Source of the DNA: Brenneria izbisi
Lineage (GTDB): Bacteria > Pseudomonadota > Gammaproteobacteria > Enterobacterales > Enterobacteriaceae
Direction of reading: 5' to 3'
DNA: 64,000 bases
Assembly (NCBI RefSeq): GCF_025840185.1
Contig: NZ_JAMPJU010000007.1
Coordinates: forward strand, 124,001-188,000
The translations under genes were made by a program, and so were the position numbers. Of this stretch, positions 20,968 to 27,929 are shown piece by piece. Position 1 is the stretch's first letter, and each line of letters starts with the position of its first letter. The notes under the pieces are model-generated. The model did not search any database and was not told where the DNA came from. It saw nothing but the letters and a program-made list of their open reading frames with translations.

Positions 20968-21162
20968 ATGTCAACGATTAAACGCGATACAAAAAAATCT
21001 TCATCAGCAGGTAAATCTCCGACCTTCCAGATACGCATCTCGCCTGAGCTACGCGAACAACTTGATGAAGTCGTAGCAAAAGAAGGTGTCAGTCTCGGCA
21101 ATTGGCTCAAGGAACTGGCCCGTAAAGAGCTTCGCAGTCAGGGGATTGAGCCGAAGGGATAA
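20968..21162 (+). CDS. Ribbon-helix-helix (Arc/HicB-like) DNA-binding protein
   Basis: A 64-residue basic protein with a disordered Lys/Ser-rich start, then FQIRISPELREQLDEV (a beta strand leading into a helix) and a second helix WLKELARKELR. This is the ribbon-helix-helix pattern of Arc-type repressors and HicB-type antitoxin tails. AAGG lies seven bases before the ATG. No toxin partner (HicA or ParE) is next to it, so it is probably the element's regulator and not half of a toxin pair. Upstream GGTACGTA repeats may be its operator. Confidence 0.7.
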   Translation: MSTIKRDTKKSSSAGKSPTFQIRISPELREQLDEVVAKEGVSLGNWLKELARKELRSQGIEPKG

Positions 21163-21201
21163 TATTTAGCTGATTAGCAAAACAGATAACCAAGGGAATG
21201 G

Positions 21202-21573
21202 ATGATGGATAAAAGAATACGAATCTTAAAATCAGGGTTGACTGTCAGAGAGCTACTTCGCCTGAAAAATAATTACGTCTATGTCAAAAGCGATGATTTT
21301 AAATTTAATACCTCTACGAAGAAAGCCGAGTCCTTTGCAGACTATATTTTTATAGTCGCACGTTTATGCTGGGAAGCAATGTATCTTCCTGCCTTCATTA
21401 GTCTCTTTTTTTCAATTTACGCTTATTATTATGGTGGCAATATGACTGCCAGTATAAAAGTTTTTTCTATTATTTTTCCTATGGCGATTTTTTTGAAAGT
21501 TAAAAGCGATTACTATAATATACGTATGGTTACGGTTCTAAAGTTAATTAGATTTAGACTGGTTGTTCTATAA
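21202..21573 (+). CDS. Small membrane protein, unknown
   Basis: The predicted protein has 123 residues and I do not recognise it. The N-terminal 45 residues are charged; two hydrophobic stretches, about 50-72 and 82-100, suggest a two-pass membrane protein with a basic tail (RFRLVVL). A second ATG follows the first, with AAGGGA upstream. The gene is AT-rich compared with the core genome, as are its neighbours. It lies upstream of, and on the same strand as, the DUF4225 gene, so an immunity or accessory role is possible but unproven. Confidence 0.55.
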   Translation: MMDKRIRILKSGLTVRELLRLKNNYVYVKSDDFKFNTSTKKAESFADYIFIVARLCWEAMYLPAFISLFFSIYAYYYGGNMTASIKVFSIIFPMAIFLKVKSDYYNIRMVTVLKLIRFRLVVL

Positions 21574-21699
21574 GATGAGTTGTCCATCTTGATTTTTTTC
21601 AATACAATAGGTAGTAAAAGATTTAGTGTCTCAGTTTGCAGAATTAACTAATGAATGTTTTACAATCAATGATGTTTTCGTAACAAAGGTGTGGATGGA

Positions 21700-21876
21700 G
21701 TGAAATCGTTGATAGAGTGCTTAGGGCAGTCTTTCTTTTATCTGGTCCCCATTATCGCCATTCTTCTCGGTGGTGTGTTTTTTGTTAGTTTTTTCCCTGA
21801 TTATGGTTTCTTTCTTACCGTGGCATGGGTATTTATTATTATGTTTTTATATATAAAATATACTAAATGGTATTGA
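21700..21876 (+). CDS. Very small membrane protein, unknown
   Basis: A short frame of 58-61 residues with two hydrophobic helices (roughly residues 14-32 and 36-52) and a basic-aromatic tail YIKYTKWY. The start is uncertain: GTG at 21700 has GGTGTGGA upstream, and GTG at 21691 is also open. No family was recognised. It lies just before the DUF4225 gene on the same strand, with a 37-base gap. This is a candidate immunity protein for a membrane-acting neighbour, by position only. Confidence 0.45.
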   Translation: MKSLIECLGQSFFYLVPIIAILLGGVFFVSFFPDYGFFLTVAWVFIIMFLYIKYTKWY

Positions 21877-21913
21877 TGATTCTCAGTACTCTTTAACGTC
21901 AAGGATGCGAAAT

Positions 21914-22708
21914 ATGGACAATTACCTAAATAGAAATAGTATTAATAATCAATATTTTTTGGCTATAGCTCAGGCTGCCGCGTTTGATCTAATAAAAACA
22001 GCCAGAATTGTCTCCTCTCGTCATATTAACGATCTCTTTCTTAAAGCAAAATTTGAAGACGAAATTCGGCGGTTTTCTAATGGAAATCTGGACATCGTTA
22101 GAAATGCCAGTAGTTCATCGGAATGTCAGATTGCTATTAATAATATCAGGGAAGAATGTGCCAATATTGAAAAACAAGGAACGATGCTTTCTCTTGAAAA
22201 AGCCAAGGTATTTATTACCATCAACATGGAAAAAAGAGAGAAGGAGATTGGTTATACAATAAATGCTATCGGCGTTATTGTGGGTGGTGCTCAGATTATT
22301 TCTGGTGTGGGCATTGCTTATAGTGCGACTGGTTATTTAGGTCGATTCGTTGGTGCTCATATTGCTTTAAATGGTGCAAGTTCATCCATTGAGAGTTTTT
22401 TACAACTTATCGGACGTAATGATGAAACTGGATTTATGAAATCTGGTTATATGTATACTGCTGAATTTTTAGGATTTGATAAAAAATCAGGCCTATTGGC
22501 TTATCATTCAGTAGATCTTGTCACCTCGTTTTATGGCATCGTTAAATTAACACTGAAACCGGATGCCTGGCGACTCTTCAGATATATCCCCAGCGATTAT
22601 TATAGAAAGATAAATACGATGAGCAGAGCATCGCTTATGTTGAAGATGGTTGGGGCTGGAAATAAGATACGGATCATGTCTGACATATATAAAGATGACT
22701 CTTTTTAA
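21914..22708 (+). CDS. DUF4225 family protein, candidate antibacterial effector
   Basis: This 264-residue protein matches my recollection of the enterobacterial DUF4225 family: a polar helical N-terminal half (residues 1-110) followed by a glycine-rich hydrophobic section (IGVIVGGAQIISGVGIAYSA, about 113-132). A conserved tail has AEFLGFD, YHSVDLVTSFYG and LKPDAWRLFRYI. The ATG at 21914 has AAGGA eight bases upstream; the ATG at 21905 would lack spacing. The hydrophobic middle would suit membrane insertion. It lies in a cassette with an orphan Hcp. The biochemical function is not known to me; an effector role is inference from context. Confidence 0.65.
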   Translation: MDNYLNRNSINNQYFLAIAQAAAFDLIKTARIVSSRHINDLFLKAKFEDEIRRFSNGNLDIVRNASSSSECQIAINNIREECANIEKQGTMLSLEKAKVFITINMEKREKEIGYTINAIGVIVGGAQIISGVGIAYSATGYLGRFVGAHIALNGASSSIESFLQLIGRNDETGFMKSGYMYTAEFLGFDKKSGLLAYHSVDLVTSFYGIVKLTLKPDAWRLFRYIPSDYYRKINTMSRASLMLKMVGAGNKIRIMSDIYKDDSF

Positions 22709-22712
22709 TTTA

Positions 22713-22731
22713 ATGGGCTGAATCAGCCCAT
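22713..22731. terminator. Hairpin between the convergent DUF4225 and 114-residue genes
   Basis: ATGGGCTG (22713-22720) pairs with CAGCCCAT (22724-22731) across a three-base loop. It follows a T-rich stretch and overlaps the last codons of the reverse-strand gene. It probably ends transcription from one or both sides. Confidence 0.6.
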
Positions 22732-23067
22732 CTTATCTTTTCCCTTTAGGTAGGAGTATGATTTATATGCCAAGTTAATTGGTCCTATGTAGTAAACAAT
22801 AAAAAGAGAAAATATCATAAAAAACAAATACACCAAAGTTTCAATTAAATCAGCGGGTGTGTTAAAAATAAAATTAATGATAAATACAGTGATTATAATA
22901 ACAAATAAAAAACACCCGTTATGAAACCGAGCTCTTAACGTATGAGTCAGGCTCTGTAGCGTCTCTTCACTATCCCCACCACGAGAAATTATTTTTCTCA
23001 TATGGGAGATATCATTTTCTGTGAACCCATTTTCCAATAGTTCTTTTTCCACGTCTTGGTCATTCAT
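22723..23067 (-). CDS. Small two-helix membrane protein downstream of hcp
   Basis: A 114-residue protein with a soluble acidic start (VEKELLENGFTENDISHMRK) and two strongly hydrophobic helices at about 52-70 and 75-95, then a basic end. A good ribosome site, AGGAG, lies before the ATG. It lies 76 bases downstream of hcp on the same strand and is probably co-transcribed with it. It was not recognised as a known family. By position it could be an immunity protein paired with Hcp-carried cargo. Confidence 0.6.
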   Translation of the reverse strand: MNDQDVEKELLENGFTENDISHMRKIISRGGDSEETLQSLTHTLRARFHNGCFLFVIIITVFIINFIFNTPADLIETLVYLFFMIFSLFIVYYIGPINLAYKSYSYLKGKDKMG

Positions 23068-23143
23068 TGTTTTTTCTCCTGACTTTTATTGTATTCTATA
23101 AGGCGTATCGATATCTAAACACTATCGCCCATCAGTAATGTAT

Positions 23144-23623
23144 TTAGTAAGTTGAGTCAGTCCATAAGAGGAAAGAACTGGTACGAGCCATGACATGTTC
23201 AAATGTGATTGATGCAAATTTGAACGAAATACTTTCCTGTGGCTGGGTTTCGTTATGTGTCAATGAGTTAGGATAGAAAAACTGAATATCGTTGATAATG
23301 GCATCTCTTAACACCATTTTAAAATAGAGTTCGTTGCCACCGGACTGTGACGTCCTGTAAAACAGGAATTCACATTCAAGTTTTTCATTATCACTTAGTG
23401 CCTGTGCCAGAAGCGGAGTTGCCTTGTCTATCGGTTTTCTGATTTCTACGGGGTTGAGGGCAACATTATCCTGCCGGGTTATTCTATTCATTAACTCATA
23501 AACAAAAATCTCATCTTCATGGGTGGCCTGATATTTGTTGCCGATGGAGTCTGCACTTGAACAGCCCGCAGAGATAAGACCTTGCTTGATGCCAGTGAGT
23601 TTCAGGTAGATTAAATTTGCCAT
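23144..23623 (-). CDS. hcp: Orphan Hcp family type VI secretion protein
   Basis: Hcp forms hexameric rings that make the inner tube of the type VI secretion system and carry small effectors in the ring lumen. This 159-residue protein shows the family start MANLIYLKLTGIKQGLISAG, the HEDEIFVYEL and KPIDKATPLL segments and a FEHVMARTSSFLLW end, so it looks complete. CAGGAA precedes the ATG. No other type VI genes occur in the window, so it is an orphan. It sits beside small membrane proteins and a DUF4225 gene between two direct repeats, which suggests a mobile effector-delivery cassette. Confidence 0.88.
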   Translation of the reverse strand: MANLIYLKLTGIKQGLISAGCSSADSIGNKYQATHEDEIFVYELMNRITRQDNVALNPVEIRKPIDKATPLLAQALSDNEKLECEFLFYRTSQSGGNELYFKMVLRDAIINDIQFFYPNSLTHNETQPQESISFKFASITFEHVMARTSSFLLWTDSTY

Positions 23624-23777
23624 TATTTATTCCTGAATGTTGTCCATAATCCTGCCCATAAATCCTTTTTCCTTATGGGAGAGATAATTTCTGCATTTTT
23701 TGATGGATGAGTCAATAGCCGTCATCGTGAAATGCGTATGATTTTAAATGATTATTTTGATTATAATGATCTAGGAT

Positions 23778-24178
23778 CAGGCGGCTGCTTGTAAAAGAGC
23801 TAAAACCTACCTGAATCCATAAATTCGTATACCAGAATAGAAGTGATAATGATCTTTTCCGGCGGATATATATTGGGCTGCATTGATGTAAATGACACTT
23901 AATCAGTCTAAAGCCCGTCTTCGATCCCGAAGGGCGTATCGTCCATGTTCCCCATCCGGGGCGAAAACCCTATCTTATCACTGATAATAAGCGCGCTTCA
24001 CCCGTAGGTTTGGGGTACAGCGTCACGAAAAACCTCTATCATCCAACGACAGGTGGATTACGGCTAACCAATGGCAACCGAAGAGAAAGTACCACAGGAA
24101 GTTATCAGAGCTACGATTGGAAATGTATCTGATTTTGCCGATATTGGTCAGGCTCGCGAAGCGGCTCGCAACTTTGCC
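23778..24178. repeat. 401-bp direct repeat, copy B
   Basis: This is the second copy of the segment at 20259-20659, in the same orientation, 3519 bases downstream. The identity breaks on the right exactly where an IS3-family end begins (24179). It lies 154 bases upstream of the hcp start, so both hcp (copy B) and mutS (copy A) are read outward from the same repeat end. An AT-rich stretch, TTATAATGAT, lies between it and hcp. Confidence 0.95.
24071..24178 (+). pseudogene. Second integrase-like gene start, cut off
   Basis: Repeat copy B carries the same MATEEKVPQEVIRATIGNV start as copy A. After the codons for AREAARNFA the frame runs into an unrelated IS end and is lost. Two starts of the same gene in one direction suggest that two related elements were inserted in tandem, each with its own integrase. 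Confidence 0.45.
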
Positions 24179-24291
24179 TGTAGTGATCAACGAAAACCGG
24201 ACACTGATTTAGGCACATTGTTGTAATCGGCGTTCATATTCGTCCGGCGATATAGTTCCTAACAGACTGCGGAAAACCTCTCTGTAACGGC
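24179..24291 (-). mobile_element. IS3-family remnant: right end and OrfB C terminus
   Basis: Read on the reverse strand, the frame gives YREVFRSLLGTISPDEYE, then RRLQQCA and a stop at 24209-24211. The S-L-G-x-x-S-P-x-x-Y/F-E pattern is the usual C-terminal end of IS3-family integrase-type transposases. Next to it lies GATCAACGAAAACCGGACAC, of the kind seen at terminal inverted repeats of this family. Only about 110 bases remain, so the copy is inactive. The exact IS was not identified. Confidence 0.7.
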
Positions 24292-24309
24292 ATTAGATTG
24301 ATTTCGGAA

Positions 24310-24340
24310 TTGACATAGCACCAATCAGATGGTTTATTAT
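24310..24340 (+). promoter_or_regulatory. Candidate sigma-70 promoter of the abiE locus
   Basis: TTGACA (24310-24315) is followed by TATTAT (24335-24340) with a 19-base spacer, or TTTATT with a 17-base spacer. It lies 30-60 bases before the abiEi ATG. ACCA/TGGT inverted bases in between could take part in AbiEi autoregulation. Confidence 0.4.
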
Positions 24341-24370
24341 TTTGGTTATTGTTTCACTAATGGTGATTGT

Positions 24371-25144
24371 ATGTCATCAAAAATAAACTGGCTTTTGCAA
24401 AACACATCGCCGGGAACTTTGGTATTGCAGTCTTGGTTGACAAAAAACGCTATCAGCCCCTCTTTAGCCAATAAGTATATGCACAGTAACTGGTTGCAAA
24501 AACTACGCGCCGGTGTATATGTGCGGACTGGGCGTGAACCTCAGTGGAGTGATGCAGTTTTGTGTCTGCAAAATCAACTCGGAGTTTCTGTGCATTTAGC
24601 AGGGCTGACGAGTTTGGCATATCAAGGGCGTTCTCATTATCTTCAATTTATACGCCAGAGTATTTGGCTCTGTGTAGAAGATAAAACTGCATTGCCAAAG
24701 TGGTTCAAAGAATTTCCCGGTATTGAGTGGTTTTTGCTTTCTAACCAGAAGCTCGCTGCGCATGACGAAAAATATCTCACCGAGATAGAAATTAAGGGAG
24801 AGTATTTGAGGGCTAGTGTGCCGGAGTTAGCGGCTTACGAGATTGCTAATGCCGTTCCCCGATCGCTTTCATTTGAGCACGCTGCGGAACTGTTTCAGGG
24901 ATTGGTAAACCTGAGTCCACGTAAAGTAGAAGTGTTGTTACAATCCAGTCGAGCAGTGCAAACTAACCGCCTTTACTTGTTTCTGGCCGATCACTATGCC
25001 CATGCATGGGTTAAGCGAATAGATAAAGCCAGCATTGATTTGGGGGCAGGGAAACGGCAGATCGTATCTGGTGGCAAGTTGGACCAAAAATATCAGATCA
25101 CTGTTCCAGAGAGTTTTGTTAGCAAAGGGAACTCACATGGATAA
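24371..25144 (+). CDS. abiEi: AbiEi-type antitoxin / transcriptional regulator
   Basis: This is the antitoxin of an AbiE type IV toxin-antitoxin (phage abortive infection) system. It has 257 residues from ATG 24371; an in-frame start at 24329 adds unconserved residues. An N-terminal winged-helix part (about 5-60, with LANKYMHSNWLQKLRAGVYVR) is followed by the AbiEi C-terminal domain (LRASVPELAAYEIANAVP, SFEHAAELFQGL). Such proteins repress their own promoter and counter the nucleotidyltransferase toxin. The toxin gene overlaps its end by eight bases but is truncated, so this is an orphaned antitoxin. Confidence 0.82.
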   Translation: MSSKINWLLQNTSPGTLVLQSWLTKNAISPSLANKYMHSNWLQKLRAGVYVRTGREPQWSDAVLCLQNQLGVSVHLAGLTSLAYQGRSHYLQFIRQSIWLCVEDKTALPKWFKEFPGIEWFLLSNQKLAAHDEKYLTEIEIKGEYLRASVPELAAYEIANAVPRSLSFEHAAELFQGLVNLSPRKVEVLLQSSRAVQTNRLYLFLADHYAHAWVKRIDKASIDLGAGKRQIVSGGKLDQKYQITVPESFVSKGNSHG

Positions 25145-25343
25145 GCAATCACCTTATTATCGACAAGTTGCGTTGCTGCTCAGTGTATTACCTGTTGTCT
25201 CATCTGAGCGATGCTTTGCATTAAAAGGTGGAACGGCCATAAATTTGTTTGTCCGTGATTTTCCGCGTTTATCGGTTGATATCGATTTGGCTTACATCCC
25301 GCTGGAAAGTAGAAATGAGGCATTGCCAAACATTCGCCAGTGA
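25137..25343 (+). pseudogene. abiEii: Truncated AbiEii nucleotidyltransferase toxin
   Basis: The toxin frame starts at 25137 inside the abiEi stop region (coupled start). It keeps ALKGGTAINL, then SVDIDLAYI, i.e. the GG plus D-x-D nucleotidyltransferase motif of the family. It breaks after about 65 residues (EALPNIRQ) at TGA 25341-25343. Full AbiEii proteins are about 300 residues. The break coincides with the start of homology to an ABC-transporter gene on the other strand, so a deletion or insertion joined two loci here. Confidence 0.8.
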
Positions 25344-25881
25344 GGTAGGTTTCTTCCACCGACAACCCGGCCACCGGTTCGTCGAGCAGCAGCAGCGCCG
25401 GGCGCAACGACACGGCCATGGCGATTTCCAGCCACTGTTTTTTGCCGTGCGACAAGTTTCCCGCCAACTGGCGTTTTTCCGCGCTGAGCTTGAAACGTTG
25501 TAGCAGTTCATCAATGCCGGCGGCCTCATGCCGAACTTGTGGTCTGAGGTGACTCAACGACAGTCGCAAATGTTGTTCCACACTGAGATCGGGAAAAATC
25601 CCCGGAATTTGAAATTTAATGCTCATGCCCATCTGGATGCGTTGGAAAGGCGCCAGAGAGTTGAGCCGATGTTCAAAGAAACGGATCTCGCCGCCGCTTG
25701 GCGTATGCTCACCGGTGAGCAATTTGAAAAATGTGCTTTTCCCCGCCCCGTTTGGGCCAATGACGCAGCGCACTTCGCCGCGATGGATTTGCATATCCAC
25801 CTGATTAATGACCTGAGCGCCGCCGAAGCGTTTACTTAGCCCTTTGGTTTCAAGGATCAGATCCTGACGGTTCTGGTTCAT
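25334..25881 (-). pseudogene. Truncated branched-chain/urea-type ABC transporter ATPase
   Basis: This is the first ATPase gene (LivG/UrtD type) of the transporter operon. Intact parts are the Walker A GPNGAGKST (about residue 40), the LSHGKKQWLEIAMA signature and the Walker B LLLLDEPVAGLS with VEETYLTGE. After about 183 residues it reads into the antisense of abiEii and stops at 25180. The conserved His switch (VEHD) and the C-terminal domain are lost. The second ATPase (LivF/UrtE type) expected downstream is also missing. The transporter is therefore probably inactive unless other ATPases substitute. Confidence 0.85.
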
Positions 25882-26960
25882 GGTCTGGCCCCTTTATGTT
25901 GCACATTAGGTTTGGTTTGATGTCTGGCGGTCAGGCGGCGAATTTTTTCCGCCAGCCACGGCAGTAATCCGTTTGGCGCGGCCAGAACCACAAACAGCAG
26001 GATAAAACCCAGCAGGATCATGGCGTATTCGCTGCCGTAAACCGCCAGCCACTGCGACAGCCATACCATCAGCGCGGTGATGACCACGGTGCCGAAGATA
26101 TTTTTCCGTCCTGCGGTGGCGACCCAGATAACCGGCATCGCGGCGGCGGTTAATCCCATCGATGACGGCGTGATGTAAGATCCCCAGATGGTGTACAGCG
26201 CGCCAGATAAACCGGACAGCGCGCCCCCCAGCACGAACACCAGCAACTGATACCGGCGGATATCTATGCCAAGCATTTCCGCCCGCCGGGGATTCTCACG
26301 AATGGAGGCCAGCGTTAAGCCAAAATTGGAGCGCAGCAGACGGCGAACGCCCCAATAAACCACCGCCAGCAGCAGGATAATCAGGTAATAAAAGGCGTTT
26401 CCTTCCAACGTAAACAGTTCGCCATTCACGCCGGGCAACGAGAGCGGCGGCATGCCGGACATGCCATTGAAACCGTTGAGGCGCGCGCTGCCAATCGTCC
26501 ACTGCGGCCCCGCCGTTTGCGACATGAACGTTTCGAGCACCAGGGTAAAAGAGAGGGTGACGATGCCGATGAAAATCCCGGTGACGCCGCCGTAGAACAT
26601 CAGGTAACCCAACGCGGTGGCGACAGCGGCGGCCAGCAATAATGCGAACAACAGCCCGGACCAGGTGGATAGCACGCCATCGCCAAAATTGAGCGTCATC
26701 ACGCCGTAGGTATAGCCGGCCAGCCCGAAGAAAGCGGTTTGGCCAAAAGAAAGAATACCGCCGTGGCCCCACATGGCGGCCAGTCCGATGGCGCAAAAGG
26801 TCCACAACAGAAAATAGGCGAAGTCGCCAATCAACGCGCTATCCAGCACCAGCGGCAACAGCAGGGCGACGGCCAGAATAATCCCGCTTATCACAATGCT
26901 GTTGTTCAGACCGCGTTTGGGCGCACTGCCAGTGGAAACATTAACTGAAGTCATCGTCAC
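25878..26960 (-). CDS. ABC transporter permease, UrtC/LivM type
   Basis: A 360-residue inner-membrane permease with about ten hydrophobic segments. The family pattern GHGGILSFGQTAFFGLAGYT (about residues 66-85) and the cytoplasmic coupling loop ASIRENPRRAEMLGIDIRRY (about 218-237), which contacts the ATPase, are clear. It overlaps the ATPase gene by four bases (ATGA) and lies nine bases after the other permease. The closest kin are urea, short-chain amide and branched-chain amino-acid importers. The gene looks intact although its ATPase partner is broken. Confidence 0.85.
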   Translation of the reverse strand: MTMTSVNVSTGSAPKRGLNNSIVISGIILAVALLLPLVLDSALIGDFAYFLLWTFCAIGLAAMWGHGGILSFGQTAFFGLAGYTYGVMTLNFGDGVLSTWSGLLFALLLAAAVATALGYLMFYGGVTGIFIGIVTLSFTLVLETFMSQTAGPQWTIGSARLNGFNGMSGMPPLSLPGVNGELFTLEGNAFYYLIILLLAVVYWGVRRLLRSNFGLTLASIRENPRRAEMLGIDIRRYQLLVFVLGGALSGLSGALYTIWGSYITPSSMGLTAAAMPVIWVATAGRKNIFGTVVITALMVWLSQWLAVYGSEYAMILLGFILLFVVLAAPNGLLPWLAEKIRRLTARHQTKPNVQHKGARP

Positions 26961-26969
26961 GTTGCTCTC

Positions 26970-27839
26970 CTAGCGGTTGCGGGTAAACAGGCTGCCCACG
27001 CCGTTGGGCAATAAACGGATCACCAATACCGCCGTCAGCAGCAGACCAATCTGTCCGGCCAACTGCCCGTACCAGGCGTTGAGTCCGGTCTGGATGGCGC
27101 CTAAAGCCATGGCTGCGGGAATAGTGCCGACCAGTACATTTGCGCCGCCAACCACCACCGATACAAAGGCCTGCACAATAAAGCTGCTTCCCATGGTGGG
27201 AACAGCCGTCAATGTTGGGGCGTAGATTGCGCCGGCTAATCCGGCAAGGCCGGCGCCGAGGGCGAAGGTCAGCGTATAGATGCGATCGGTTTCCAGTCCG
27301 AGGCAGGCGGCCATCTTCGCGTTTTGAATGGTGGCGCGGGCGCACACGCCGTAATTGGTGTGGAAGAACAACCAATATAGCGCCGCCAATACCGCAATCG
27401 CGATCAACGGCAGGATGGCCCGATAAGTGGCGAAAGAGTAATCGCCGAGGGTAAATGATCCGAACGGGGTGGAAAGCCCTTCCAGCGAGGGACCGGCAAT
27501 CAGCAGCATACTTTGCTGCACAATCAGGCTGATCGCCCAGGTAGCGACGACGGAGTCATACAATCGGCCATAGAGATGGCGTACCACCAGACGCTCCACC
27601 ACGCCGCCGGCAAAGGCGACGGCCAGTGTGCCGGTCAGCATGGCGAACGGCAGCGGCAGGCCCGCTTTGTTCATCAGAATGGTGACGTAAGCGCCGCACA
27701 TAATGAATTCACCGTGTGCGAGGTTGATTACGCCCATCATGCCGAAGATCACGGCCAGACCGAGCGCGGCCAGCACCAGATAGGCGACGTTATCGCCGAA
27801 CGGGTAAATCACGGAATAAAGAAAGGATAGCGTTAACAT
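26970..27839 (-). CDS. ABC transporter permease, UrtB/LivH type
   Basis: A 289-residue permease with about eight hydrophobic helices. It shows the LivH-type GVINLAHGEFIMCGAY motif (about residues 36-51) and the coupling loop ARATIQNAKMAACLGLETDRIY (about 168-189). It forms the transport channel together with the UrtC/LivM-type protein. It lies between the substrate-binding protein gene and the other permease on the reverse strand. The substrate is probably urea, a short-chain amide or a similar small nitrogen compound, judged from the binding protein. Confidence 0.85.
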   Translation of the reverse strand: MLTLSFLYSVIYPFGDNVAYLVLAALGLAVIFGMMGVINLAHGEFIMCGAYVTILMNKAGLPLPFAMLTGTLAVAFAGGVVERLVVRHLYGRLYDSVVATWAISLIVQQSMLLIAGPSLEGLSTPFGSFTLGDYSFATYRAILPLIAIAVLAALYWLFFHTNYGVCARATIQNAKMAACLGLETDRIYTLTFALGAGLAGLAGAIYAPTLTAVPTMGSSFIVQAFVSVVVGGANVLVGTIPAAMALGAIQTGLNAWYGQLAGQIGLLLTAVLVIRLLPNGVGSLFTRNR

Positions 27840-27929
27840 CTGCGGGCAATCCTCAGTGTCCTGACTGACACAGCAAATAAACCGATGACGTCAGAGAGGA
27901 TACGGCTTCTCTCTGACGCAGAACGTACA

